Source: Colletotrichum lupini
Taxonomy: Eukaryota > Ascomycota > Sordariomycetes > Glomerellales > Glomerellaceae
Reading direction: 5' to 3'
Length of the DNA: 64,000 nucleotides
Assembly (NCBI RefSeq): GCF_023278565.1
Contig: NC_064676.1
Coordinates: forward strand, 5,456,001-5,520,000
Position 1 is the stretch's first letter; each line of letters opens with the position of its first letter. Below the pieces are notes generated by a model, which saw only the letters and a list, made by a program, of their open reading frames with translations, did not search any database and was not told the origin of the DNA. Below are positions 26,737 through 36,180 of this stretch, one piece after another. Position numbers and translations under genes: made by a program.

Positions 26737-28393
26737 TCACAGTATCATCCAACCTGACAAGAATTTACAATCTTTGGTCTCATCTGGAGTCAAGTATTTC
26801 ATTTTGAAGCCTTCGGTCGTCTGAATGATCTCTGCACCACCCTCGCCATCCTTGACGTACAATCGAATTTTCTTTTTCTCGAGAAATTCCCAATTAGACA
26901 TGCCATCAAATTTTGATGTTAAGAGTTGCAAGTCGAGATCTATTCTGTCGTCAATCTCTACCGGCTCGCTCGGGCGAGGGCTTGGTAGAGCCGATGGTGA
27001 ACGGCGACTCCGATAATATCTCCATGGTTCGAGGTGACAGACTACTTTTCTAAGATTTGGTAGCAACGACAGAGCAGTACAGAAATTGACTGGCTGATTC
27101 TGGAAGTATCTACTACCAGGTTCCGGACTGGTGGGAAGGATGATGTTTTGCACTTTCTGCAGGAGTCGAATGCCCTCCAGATTTGCTTGAAAGTATTCGT
27201 CTTCCATGGAAAAAGCGTCGATTTCAGGCAACGCCCATCCGTAGGGGGGCTCTTCACCCCGTGATATCTCCGCTCGGATTAACCTTTGACGAACCATTTT
27301 TTGACCCGTTCTGTTGATCTGCGAGGGAAGTCTGAGACTTGCGAATCTCTTTCGAGTTTCGTGAGACATTCTTCCGTAGTCCCTGGCGTCTAGGGCGATG
27401 GAGCTTTTAATCAAATAAGTCCGTTCCCAGAAGATTGGACATGCGGACTGCACAGCTTCTGATATGAGGATATCGATGATGGCCATAGATATCCTAGAAG
27501 GCAATGAAGCCGGGCCAACGGGGCGGGTTTCGCTCTCTTTTTCGTCTTTTGTTGCCGACAAGCATTGTGAGCATGTGCATTCTGGATTTAGGAACTTGAT
27601 ACTTGGACTTTCCGCATCGGGGTCATCCGAAGTATTGTAAACCTCAAAGGTAGAGAGTCGACTATCTGGTACTTTTCCGTATACTCGTACGCTTCGACGG
27701 CCGAACGGATTCCAAAATGACCCAAACTTGGTCTTTTCGGGGAGATGATGGTCGCTCCATTCGGGGAAATTGTCGGCATCCATAGGAATCATACCGAGAA
27801 GGCATTTGGTATCACTCATCTCGATGGTGTCAATGAGGCTTTTCCCATTGAAGATAACTTCTTTCAGTTGCAGCAGATTCTCAACAACTTCGAGAATAGT
27901 CAGGTTGAATTCCAGGATATAAAATCGTCGAATTTGTTGCATGAAAGCGTGGGCCTCAAAAGTCGGGAGATATATCAATGAATCGAGGAGGCTTCTAAAG
28001 TAATAACTTTCCACTTTGGGTACCCGGAATAGATCAACGTAAGGTAGGACGAAGATGTCAGGGCCCGTTCTCTCAAGATAAAAATGCAGCGAGGGAATCG
28101 GTATGAAGACCCTACTAGTGAGCTCTCTGCATTTCTTGTTGATCTGTAAAGGAATAGAGATGTTTCGGAATCGATGGACGCTGAGCGGTCCAGGGTAACC
28201 CACGTCGCCAGTGAGAGCGAGCCGGAAGTTCGACGGAGCGTCTTCTGCGTACTCTAATCGCCACTCAATGGCCCGTGAAGAAGCTTTCGCTTCTGCGAGG
28301 AAGGCCTCAATGATGGCAAAAAAATATCTCGGTGGGGATAGAGTCAGGGCCGGCGCAACCTGGAAGCGCCGGACGAAGTTGATGAGGAGACAT
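26737..28393 (-). pseudogene. Double-domain F-box-like paralog with a frameshift (copy 2)
   Basis: Read from the ATG at 28,393, the frame matches the family start (SIPTEIFF) and then goes out of frame in a run of seven T at 28,324-28,318. Shifting by one base gives AIIEAFLAEA, exactly the expected continuation, and the frame stays open to the stop at 26,737. The span is 1,657 bases, one more than a multiple of three, so a single extra base accounts for everything. The product would have about 551 residues with two copies of the family domain. Copy A ends with IKFLNPECTCSQC (about 265-277). Copy B starts at LPSRISMAIIDIL (about 297) and has RLPSQI, LPNLRKVV and a Cys-poor end (FKMKYLTPDETKDCKF). 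It could be a recent pseudogene, a programmed or variable homopolymer, or a sequencing error. A start later in the shifted frame would lose the N-terminal motif. Confidence 0.7.
28318..28324 (-). other. T7 homopolymer at the frameshift
   Basis: Seven A on the plus strand, read as T7 in the gene. Six would keep the paralog reading frame. Homopolymers are prone to real slippage and to sequencing error alike. Confidence 0.7.
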
Positions 28394-29078
28394 CGTTGGA
28401 TGACATAGATTGGCTCGAAGAAAAGTAAGTGGTAAGAAATTCAGATGAGAACGAAGTAGAAGCTTAAAGTGATTTTGGAAGAAGCGGGAAATCTGAAAGG
28501 AGGAGGAATGCCCCTCCTTTCCGGAATCAGGGAGGATGCACCATTTCGCGGCAAAGATTTCTACCCTTTTGGGCCTTATTTTATCCGACATATTACAGGT
28601 ACCTGGAGGGCAATGTCTGCTGCCTTGAACAAACGATGACTGACTTTGGAGCTGCGGAGCCGCAAACCTTCGAAAGGGACCAAAGACTAGTGCCAGAGGC
28701 GACAGAAGGGCGGAAGCACCAGGAATATCAGCGGGCACAAATGATAAGAGAGCCCCAGCCACCTACCTGTTGGGGTCACAAGGCAATCAATTGGTGTATT
28801 ATGCCTGTAAGCCGTTCCGTTCTCACAAATAATACCTTACATCGTACAGAGCATGTTTGAGATTAATCCGCAGTGAAAGCATGAACAGAGGAGTAGGAGG
28901 TAGTGAGATTGCGCTAAACGTTTGGCCAAATTAATTATATTTTCCACGGTCTACTCATTGCTTTCGACTTTGACCTGAACTGATAATGTATACCTCGCCC
29001 GAGACGCGGCAATTCCAGAGTCCGCGGGTTCATCGGAGCTAAACATCTCGTACAAGTACAAATGGCTATTCTGAAGCT
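28394..29078. other. Intergenic spacer
   Basis: 685 bases between copies 2 and 3. Only short frames in both directions, none with recognisable content. It should hold the promoter of copy 2 (minus strand) and the 3' end of copy 3. Confidence 0.5.
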
Positions 29079-30083
29079 TCAACTCTCCTTGTCATTATAC
29101 TCAAGGTCGGAGGAGCAGCAGGAGCAGTCAGGAAAAAGATGCTTCACGCGAATACCGTCTTTGGTAATTTTCATCTCCATAACAGCCGGCTTGATATCAT
29201 CCCTGAAAGCAAAAAGCTCAATCTCACGTCTCTTAAACGGAAGCCACAGCTTGCGGAAGGCACGACCGTGTCTCTCCTCCCAAATCTTCATATCCGGGTA
29301 CCGGTGACCCTCGACCTTCATCCAGCCCGGGTGGATCGCCAGGAGCTCGGGGTCATCGTACATGGGCACAGAATAGCCGGCGATGATGGAGACCGTCTGC
29401 AGGCTCGGGAGCATTGACATCGCGGCGACGGCGACCTTGTTGTTCTTCTGAAAGAAGCGAAGGGTCGGGAGGAAGACGTGCTGGATGCCGCTCAGGAGAT
29501 CGTGGCCCGGGCGAGTGGGAAGCTGAATGGCCGACGAGCATTTTATCTCGCGCACAGGGCGGGCGCCTTCGGTGTCGTTGAAGTCGGGAGTGAAGAGGTC
29601 GACGTCAGGGCGAACCCAGGCGTCGACAGCGGAGAGGGGCGAGTAGTATGAGTGGTTCTTCTTGACGGGCATGCGACGGAAGTGGCGATGTACCATGGAG
29701 CGCGTCTTCTTGTCGATTTGGAGGGGAAGACGAATGCTCTGGAAACGGTCGAGTTCGCTCATCTCAACCATCTCGGAGCCGACGTTATGGCCTCTGATCC
29801 GAAGGACGAGCTTGGTCGGGGCGTCGTGGTGGTAGTCGATGACCCATAGGACTGAGCGGTTGTCGGCGAGAGCGTTTTCGAGGTAAGCATCGATGATGCT
29901 GAGAAAGATCTCGCGGGGCAGATCTGCAGGACTTAATTTGCCTCGTCGGGTAGTGGATCGCGACATGCCGGCGAAGGAGGCTGTCGAGAGGACTGTTCGG
30001 TCTGCGAGGCGAACTTGACCGCCTTCTCCTTTGGTGTTTGAAAAGCCTGCTGGCGAAGATGAAGCAACGGCGTCAGACGCCAT
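29079..30083 (-). CDS. F-box-like paralog family protein (copy 3)
   Basis: Single frame of 334 codons from an ATG at 30,083. This is the clearest member of the family. Residues 1-50 are a Ser/Thr-rich leader. LPREIFLSIID begins at 55, RLPLQIDKKTRSMV at 118, a DVDLF element at 160, LPSLQTVSI at 225, REIELF at 286, and the terminal block IRVKHLFPDCSCC at 311-323. The closely spaced Cys residues could bind metal, but that is inference. The 5' leader holds a likely intron at 30,089-30,148 (GTAAGT donor, TAG acceptor), ending just upstream of the ATG, which argues that this is a transcribed gene. A dead Tc1/mariner-type element lies about 400 bases upstream. No enzymatic motif is visible, and the function is unknown. 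Confidence 0.75.
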   Translation of the reverse strand: MASDAVASSSPAGFSNTKGEGGQVRLADRTVLSTASFAGMSRSTTRRGKLSPADLPREIFLSIIDAYLENALADNRSVLWVIDYHHDAPTKLVLRIRGHNVGSEMVEMSELDRFQSIRLPLQIDKKTRSMVHRHFRRMPVKKNHSYYSPLSAVDAWVRPDVDLFTPDFNDTEGARPVREIKCSSAIQLPTRPGHDLLSGIQHVFLPTLRFFQKNNKVAVAAMSMLPSLQTVSIIAGYSVPMYDDPELLAIHPGWMKVEGHRYPDMKIWEERHGRAFRKLWLPFKRREIELFAFRDDIKPAVMEMKITKDGIRVKHLFPDCSCCSSDLEYNDKES

Positions 30084-30088
30084 TGTAT

Positions 30089-30148
30089 CTAGATGAGGAG
30101 ATTTAGCAAATGAAAAGTGGTAGTGATTGCGGCGAGTTGTCTACTTAC
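30089..30148 (-). other. Probable 5' leader intron of copy 3
   Basis: On the minus strand GTAAGT at 30,148 and CTAG ending at 30,089 bracket 60 bases, the usual size for introns in this window. The ATG at 30,083 follows five bases later. Confidence 0.5.
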
Positions 30149-30485
30149 CTTCCGACCGCCAGAATTGAGGATCTGACGGTGTTTTGTCGAATCCTTCTCA
30201 ACACTCCGACCTCAATGCTAGAAGAGGGTGGAAAAGGAAAGAAGGGATGAGTCGAGGTATGAAGGTTAGGACTTTGAGAAGATTCGGTTTCATGTGAGTA
30301 GCCGCTTAGTCGTCATGTTGGGCTTTGTTTGTTTGTCCGCCTGCATACTCACCCTTGACTTAAGGTGCAGAATCGGGCCTATGGCAGATTGATCAACCAC
30401 AATACGGATCAACGTCCTGTCACATTTTTCTCAGAAAAGCTGAGGCTTCATTAAAGGCCCTGAACTGGAGACAACGACATACATA

Positions 30486-30513
30486 AGTCGACCCACCCCC
30501 TTTTGGCCACCCC
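30486..30513 (+). repeat. Left terminal inverted repeat of the transposon
   Basis: 28 bases, perfect reverse complement of 32,328-32,355. Contains unmutated CpA steps, unlike the interior of the element. Confidence 0.9.
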
Positions 30514-32327
30514 CCCCTTTTAGCCACCCCATTTCTCCATCCCAGCTACCGCATTAAAACCCTACCCACGATTTTTAAACCACTATAATAATTACAAAAA
30601 TCGTCTAAATATAATTCTTTTTTATATACTTATTTATTAATATATAATAGTCTTATATACTAAAAATAAAGTTATTTAGGCTCTTAAGGCTATTAAAAGA
30701 GGTCTCTTAGTTAATCGGGCCTCGATTAAGTTCGGAGTTCTAAAGTTAACTCTTTATAACTATAAAAAAGGCTACTAAACGAGGGTAATAATATTCGTAA
30801 ACCTCTAAAGGCTTTTTTTATAATAAGAAAACTAGCTAGCTTAATAAGTTCGTATTTAGTATAATCTAAGCGTTATATTAACCTACGAATAGCTTATAAA
30901 ATTCGCTAAGTAAGTTCTAAAATCTTAAGGGGATATAAATCTTTTTAAAAAGAGATAAATAGACGCTTTTTTAAAGAAGAACTTATTAATTAAGGTTTAA
31001 AAAAGTCGTACTATTAATTCAAAGCGTTTAAATAGGGCTATTACTAATATAATTAAGTTATAGTTTAGATTATTTAATATACTAAAGATTAGTAATATTA
31101 AATAAGCTAATAAGTATAATATAAATAAGACTAGTATCCTAAAGAGTAAGGGATTTAATAGCTTAGTTTTAAGTAAAATAGAGACTATAATAATATAAAA
31201 AAAAGAGCTTAGTTCGCGTACTTAAGTATTTATAATTAAGTATATCTTTATTAATAGTCGAGCTATTAAACTATTAGTTATATATAAGGGAAAGTCGGTA
31301 TAATAATAGTAGTTTTTACTTAAACTTAACCCTTATACTAGTTAGGAGTTTACAATAATAAATAATAGCTAAATAACTAATAAGACTACTTTTAAATAGT
31401 TAAAAATAGTGTTCTTATTATAAACTAAGACCCCCCCCCTTAGGGGGCTTAGTATACTTAATAAGCCTCGATTATTAGTTCTAACTAGCTATAGGAGTTA
31501 TATAATAATAGAATTTATATAAGAATACTATAAAAATAACGTTTATTTACTATTTTTATTACTATATACTTCTTATATCCTCTAGCTATTAAATATAGCT
31601 ATTTTTAGACTTATTAAATCTAAATATAAAAAGGAGCTTAGTAAGGAGGATATAATAGACAATTTTATTATTATTAAAAAGTAGTACTTTTTAAGCTACT
31701 ATTAAAAAGCTCGTTTAGCTAGTCTAACGTTATTAAATATACGAAGTAGGTAAAAAGTAACTAGACTATATCCCTTTAATATAGCTAGACTACTTACTAA
31801 TTTAATAGTCTTACTTAACCTAGTTATATTAACTAAAAAGACCGTAAATACTAAGTAAATAACTAGTAATATTAAAAAAGCTATTAACTAGGTATTAGCG
31901 GCGTTTACTATTAACTAGTTAATACTTAGGAAGGCTAGTGAGCTCTGCGATTAGTTAAAGTTATTTATAAAGCTTAGTCTAGACTATAATACTTAATAAT
32001 TACTATTTAAAAAAGTAAAAAAGGTATTTAGTAAGTAAGCCTACTATTTAATAATATCTTAGTACTACATTCGAGTTCTAAAAGCTAAAGTTAATTAATT
32101 AAGGCCGTAGAAAAAGAAGAGTATACTAATAGATTTAAATACTAGGTTCGCAAATATTTAAGATATATAGAAAGCTTAGGAGGACTTTAGTAATTGTTTA
32201 GTTAGTCCTAGTCGATTTATAGGGGTTAAATTACTTAGGGAGAATAATAATTATATTATTATAATAATAGAAGATAGTTAATTAATTAAGTGTAGTTAGT
32301 AGCGATGTTTTAATACTATGTTTTGAT

Positions 32328-32355
32328 GGGGTGGCCAAAAGGGGGTGGGTCGACT
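32328..32355 (-). repeat. Right terminal inverted repeat of the transposon
   Basis: 28 bases, perfect reverse complement of 30,486-30,513, followed by the TA target duplication. Confidence 0.9.
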
Positions 32356-32635
32356 TACTCGGTGAACATGTGCAAAAGAAAACGAATCACCTTTGATGAA
32401 CTGTGCATGGGACAAAGACTTTGGTATTTCCTCATTACGACTTCTCATGAGCCAGCGTGTTGAACAACCTGTATCCTCAGTACGTCCTTCTATGATAGAC
32501 TGATTCTTGGGGCGAGAGCTACCCCAACTGCCACACCAGTCTTTCCGTAACCACAAAGCTGGGTATCTATCCTCCTTCCAAAAGACAAGTGTGAATCCAT
32601 CCCTTTGTACCATTCGTGATCCGCCAACGTCAAAG

Positions 32636-33490
32636 TCAGATTGCCAAAGATTCCAAGACCTGCTTCATACGCTCTCTCAACTCTTCGACGGCTTCGTCGG
32701 CATGAGGCTGAATGTATGTGATCATGATCTTGTCACGACTTGGGTGTAACTCCATGATGGGGCGCTGGTCATTGTCGATGACCCCGAAGAGCTTGACTCC
32801 TCGTGCTTCAAGATGGCCGGCCCATAGAGTTCTGAGTGCTTCAGAGTCCTGAGTGCAGAATTGTGCAAGGCCCGGAAACTTCTTCGGGTCGACCTCGTGG
32901 ATACCTGGCTTCATTCTATTGTGAAGTTTGCCAAATCTTCCAACGTTGACTGTGATTGACTTGAGGTTCGGGAGTCTGATCAGGGTTGAAAGGGACTCCT
33001 TGTTTGCAGTGATGAGGTATCGCAAGCGCAGAAGAAAGATCTTTTCGATGCGAGAGAGGAGGGCGTAGCCAGAAGCAGAGGGCAGAAGCACAGCTTGGTT
33101 GTAGATGAACTGTTCGGCCTCGCGGCCTTCTTCCAGAGATGTGAAGAAAGGGACGAACTCGTCTGTGACAGGGACGTATGCTTTGACTGGGCAAAGTTGG
33201 CGACTGAGTCCGTCGGGAGTGGCGACCATGAATGGGAGTCTGGTAAAGGTCTTCTCGGTCATGCGTCGGGACTGCTGGTTGATCTGCGAGACAAGGCGAA
33301 GCTTCTGGTGGCGCTTGTAGGTCACGGAATAGGGCTTGTCCTCTAAAACGTTGACATCGTTGAGGACCAGCTTGGTGGCCAGGCTGTGATTGTAGGCGAG
33401 AGACCAGACCTTGGTATCGTTACTCTTCGCCATATCGATAAGCTGTTCAACAACGTGAAGAAAGACCTCGTATGGCACACTAGCCTTCAT
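32636..33490 (-). CDS. F-box-like paralog family protein (copy 4)
   Basis: 284 codons from the ATG at 33,490. The frame is open for another 70 codons upstream but has no ATG there, and that stretch is low-complexity (Gln and Pro runs), so I take it as leader. Family elements: SVPYEVFLHVVEQLID at residue 4 onward, LRLVSQINQQSRRMT in the middle, then LPNLKSITVNVG, FPGLAQF, ARGVKLFGV and a terminal block ending DKIMITYIQPHADEA. The terminal block has the usual spacing but no cysteines, so the possible metal site of the other copies is missing. The C-terminus is a short amphipathic helix (ELRERMKQVLESLAI). The gene starts about 280 bases from the dead transposon. Function unknown. Confidence 0.7.
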   Translation of the reverse strand: MKASVPYEVFLHVVEQLIDMAKSNDTKVWSLAYNHSLATKLVLNDVNVLEDKPYSVTYKRHQKLRLVSQINQQSRRMTEKTFTRLPFMVATPDGLSRQLCPVKAYVPVTDEFVPFFTSLEEGREAEQFIYNQAVLLPSASGYALLSRIEKIFLLRLRYLITANKESLSTLIRLPNLKSITVNVGRFGKLHNRMKPGIHEVDPKKFPGLAQFCTQDSEALRTLWAGHLEARGVKLFGVIDNDQRPIMELHPSRDKIMITYIQPHADEAVEELRERMKQVLESLAI

Positions 33491-34517
33491 CTGAGGCCGC
33501 TTATTCACCGCTGCGACAACAGAAGATGGGAAAGGGTCTGCTATGATGGCGGTGATCGTTGTGACTGGTGGTGGTTGAGGTGTGATAATATTGTGATATT
33601 GTTGTTGCTGTGGTAATGGGTACGGTCGCGGTAGTGAAAGTGAGAGAAAGGGAGAGTGGGAAGAAATGGATAAGCAGGTGAGTATTTTATACCACAGCAA
33701 TAGGGAATTTTCGAATTGTAAAGAGGAAGGTGCAGCTCACTCAAAACAAAAAGGAAGGAGCAGGAAAATTGTGAGTGTGATTCAATATGATGAAGAGGAG
33801 GCTTCCGGGACCGAGAAGGACGACAGTGGCTGGACGAGACGAGAGACACACTAAGAATCATCAAGGCCATTGAAGCAAGGCTGTTTACAACTGGGATATG
33901 ATTCCTCTTTCAAGATGAGTAAGGTAAACAAATAATTGGCAGTATTTTTCGCGAGCCCTTCGGCCTATTGACATGGTGTGACGATAGCTTCACCTCAGAG
34001 CTTGAGATGGATTACAAGCCGAGGACTGCCACCGTCATAAAGTCACTATCAACCTTACCCTCTGAACTTGCTGAAAGTGTACCATGCGGCCCTCCAAATT
34101 GTACATGCATCGGTAATCAACGCTATGGTAGAACGCGACTGGAAATTTGCCTTTGGTCTTACCGTCTTTTATTTGGGCTGGCCGTGGACGGTGACAACTT
34201 TCTTAGACAAAAAACAGCATTTTCTGATCGGACCATTGTAGCTATATCTCATGATGATATCACTGGTGCAATGAATTGAGACTTCATGGAGTTTACGAAT
34301 GAGTATTGTTATTCATACGAACGACTAGCTGTCTGAGACCCAATCCTCCCACTTGTCATCTCTTCGTATGAGCTGAATGATACCTCTTGTATACAATCGA
34401 ACAGGAGCCAGTATCATGGAACTCTGAATATCGCGAGTACGCAATAAGGAGGCAGGAAACCTCGTGTCCATCTCTGTCCATCAGTGACAAAGACCCATAA
34501 CCATCACAGCCACTGCA
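33491..34517. other. Intergenic region between paralogs
   Basis: About 1 kb. The 33,491-33,700 part is the presumed leader of copy 4. A plus-strand frame at 33,968-34,279 (103 codons) has no recognisable feature beyond a short CGPPNCTC stretch. Nothing else seen. Confidence 0.45.
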
Positions 34518-35525
34518 CTAAACGCTACGGAATTCGCCTCCGCGAGCCAGATCATCGCGACTGAGCATGTTCAGCTGACCACCGTTGTCAGCCTTCATGG
34601 CAAGAATGACCGGGTGACGCTGATTATCGTAGCAATGACAGACGGGGTCGAGGAATTTCATGCGGACGCTGCCATCGTTCTTTCGAATGAGCTCGAGAAG
34701 CTCCACGTCGCCGGCACCAGGCGCGTAGCACACGAGCTTGATGCCCTTCTGCTGCAGCTTGGCCCAGACGGGCTTCATCTCTTGACGGTACTTGCGCTCC
34801 CACTCGATAAGTGACGGGAACAGCCTGCTGTCGAGGGGAAGTTCCGAGTTGTGCTGGTGGCGCTTTCTTTTGGGGGTGCTGAGGATGCGGATGACGCCAA
34901 CGTCGATGGCGACTTGCTTGAGGTTGGGCAGCTGAAGGATGGCCTCGAAGTCCTTGCCATAGGCGTAGCGGTACAACTCAGTGATGAAGATGCGGACGCT
35001 CTGAATGGAGTGGGTGATGAGACAGTTGGCGGGGCGAGGTCTCATGAGAGCGGCATAGAGGTGCGGGATGCTCTCCCGCTCGCCCACGAAGATGAGGAAG
35101 TGGTCTCTGGTGGGACAGATCCAGCCGACACGCACGAAGCCGGGCTCGGCGCCTTCGACGTAGATCATCTCCCGGGGGCGGAAGAGGAGCTTGAACTTGA
35201 TGCGGGAGCGGCGGTCGATCTGGTTGAGAATGCCGACGATGCGGAAGCGCTTGCGCTGGGGGGCGCGGTTACCGAGCGCGGCGTAGTCGACTTGGTCGAA
35301 AACCGTCAGGCCAGACTTGGCGTCAGGCGTGGGGTCACGGGAGGTCCAATAGAGGATTGAGTCGGTCTTTTGCTCGGCCTCCTTGAGGAGGTGGTCGAAG
35401 ACGAGCTCGAAGACCTTGTGCTTGGGGTCTTTCGGGCCCTTGACGACTGGAAGAGCCTTGCCAAGAGATGACATATCCATGGACGGTGCCATCTTGGCGT
35501 CTGGAGTGGATGTCGAGGCACTCAT
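34518..35525 (-). CDS. F-box-like paralog family protein (copy 5)
   Basis: Single frame of 335 codons from an ATG at 35,525. The family start is diverged (HKVFELVFDHLLKEAEQ, near residue 37), but the rest aligns well: NQIDRRSRIKFKLLF in the middle, LPNLKQVAIDVG, FPSLIEWERKY, QQKGIKLVCY, and the terminal block SVRMKFLDPVCHCY with cysteines at about 296 and 298. A further tail of about 35 residues follows. G:C content is higher than in the neighbouring copies, in line with independent divergence rather than recent duplication. No membrane segment, signal peptide or catalytic motif is visible. Last of the five minus-strand copies in a row. Function unknown. Confidence 0.72.
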   Translation of the reverse strand: MSASTSTPDAKMAPSMDMSSLGKALPVVKGPKDPKHKVFELVFDHLLKEAEQKTDSILYWTSRDPTPDAKSGLTVFDQVDYAALGNRAPQRKRFRIVGILNQIDRRSRIKFKLLFRPREMIYVEGAEPGFVRVGWICPTRDHFLIFVGERESIPHLYAALMRPRPANCLITHSIQSVRIFITELYRYAYGKDFEAILQLPNLKQVAIDVGVIRILSTPKRKRHQHNSELPLDSRLFPSLIEWERKYRQEMKPVWAKLQQKGIKLVCYAPGAGDVELLELIRKNDGSVRMKFLDPVCHCYDNQRHPVILAMKADNGGQLNMLSRDDLARGGEFRSV

Positions 35526-36180
35526 CGCGATGGTTGGAAGCCTCAGAATCGGTTGGAGACTTTTCGTGTGCCTGAGTGGAAAGTGTATGAGAGAAGAAGA
35601 GAAGGAAAGCTGATTGAAGAGAGGTAAATAACTAAAAAAGAATAGAGACGTGTGAGTAAGAAACCAGGCGAAAGTCTTTCTTCCATTGCTTGCAAACAGT
35701 AGCCGTCAATCTATTCAGACGTGCGGGTAGCCGAAGGAGCGGTATGAGTTGAAGCGGAGGTGGTTTGTTTGTGGTCAATCGATGCGGGAGCCGGGAGATG
35801 TTCAGTCATGCTTGATCGTACGGCCTTGACTCTGCTTCGCCTCCCGTACCGTATTCGTCACAGTGCTATTCTGAAATAGTATCAGTGCCAAGTACTTTGA
35901 GACTCAGGTTCTGGCCAGCACTGCTCTGGAGGAAGATGGAATGAACTTCCATGGTAGCAAGAAAGTGAGTCCTTGATTTTGGTATGTGAGAGGGAATCAC
36001 CATTACGACAGACGAATTGGGGGAAGGTTTAGAAGGAAGATGCCATTGAAATGTGTTTTGAGGCGAGAGCAATTCACAAAGGCAAGAAGCAGTGTATAGT
36101 GTCAACTTAGGTATTATTAGATGAAGTTGTGATCGCTTTAATCCTTTTTCAACCTTTCTGTGTGACTTTCGCCCCTTTTG
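35526..36180. other. Intergenic spacer
   Basis: 655 bases upstream of copy 5 and downstream of the FAD oxidoreductase. Short frames only. Nothing recognisable. Confidence 0.5.

Larger units (their letters stand above)
30486..32355 (+). mobile_element. RIP-degraded Fot1/pogo-type (Tc1-mariner) transposon
   Basis: A 1,870-base AT-rich block with perfect 28-base terminal inverted repeats beginning AGTCGACCCACCCCC, flanked by TA on both sides (30,484-30,485 and 32,356-32,357), the target duplication of the Tc1/mariner superfamily. The size equals that of fungal Fot1-type elements. On the plus strand, decayed frames still show the psq-type helix-turn-helix at about 30,689-30,775 (AIKRGLLVNRASIKFGV) and a catalytic-motif relic at 31,112-31,138 reading YNINKTSI, where family members have an Asp-Glu pair. 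Both changes are G-to-A. Numerous stops confirm that it is dead. The interior is almost devoid of G:C while the terminal repeats remain G:C-rich. The left end carries a second, imperfect copy of the CCCCCTTTTRGCCACC unit. It separates paralog copies 3 and 4. Confidence 0.85.

Noticed and set aside
30486..32355. CRISPR array or rRNA in the AT-rich block
   Set aside because: No regular repeat-spacer spacing and no rRNA-like sequence; terminal inverted repeats and TA duplication identify a transposon.
34851..35360. Plus-strand frame of 169 codons
   Set aside because: Antisense to paralog copy 5; acidic low-information translation.
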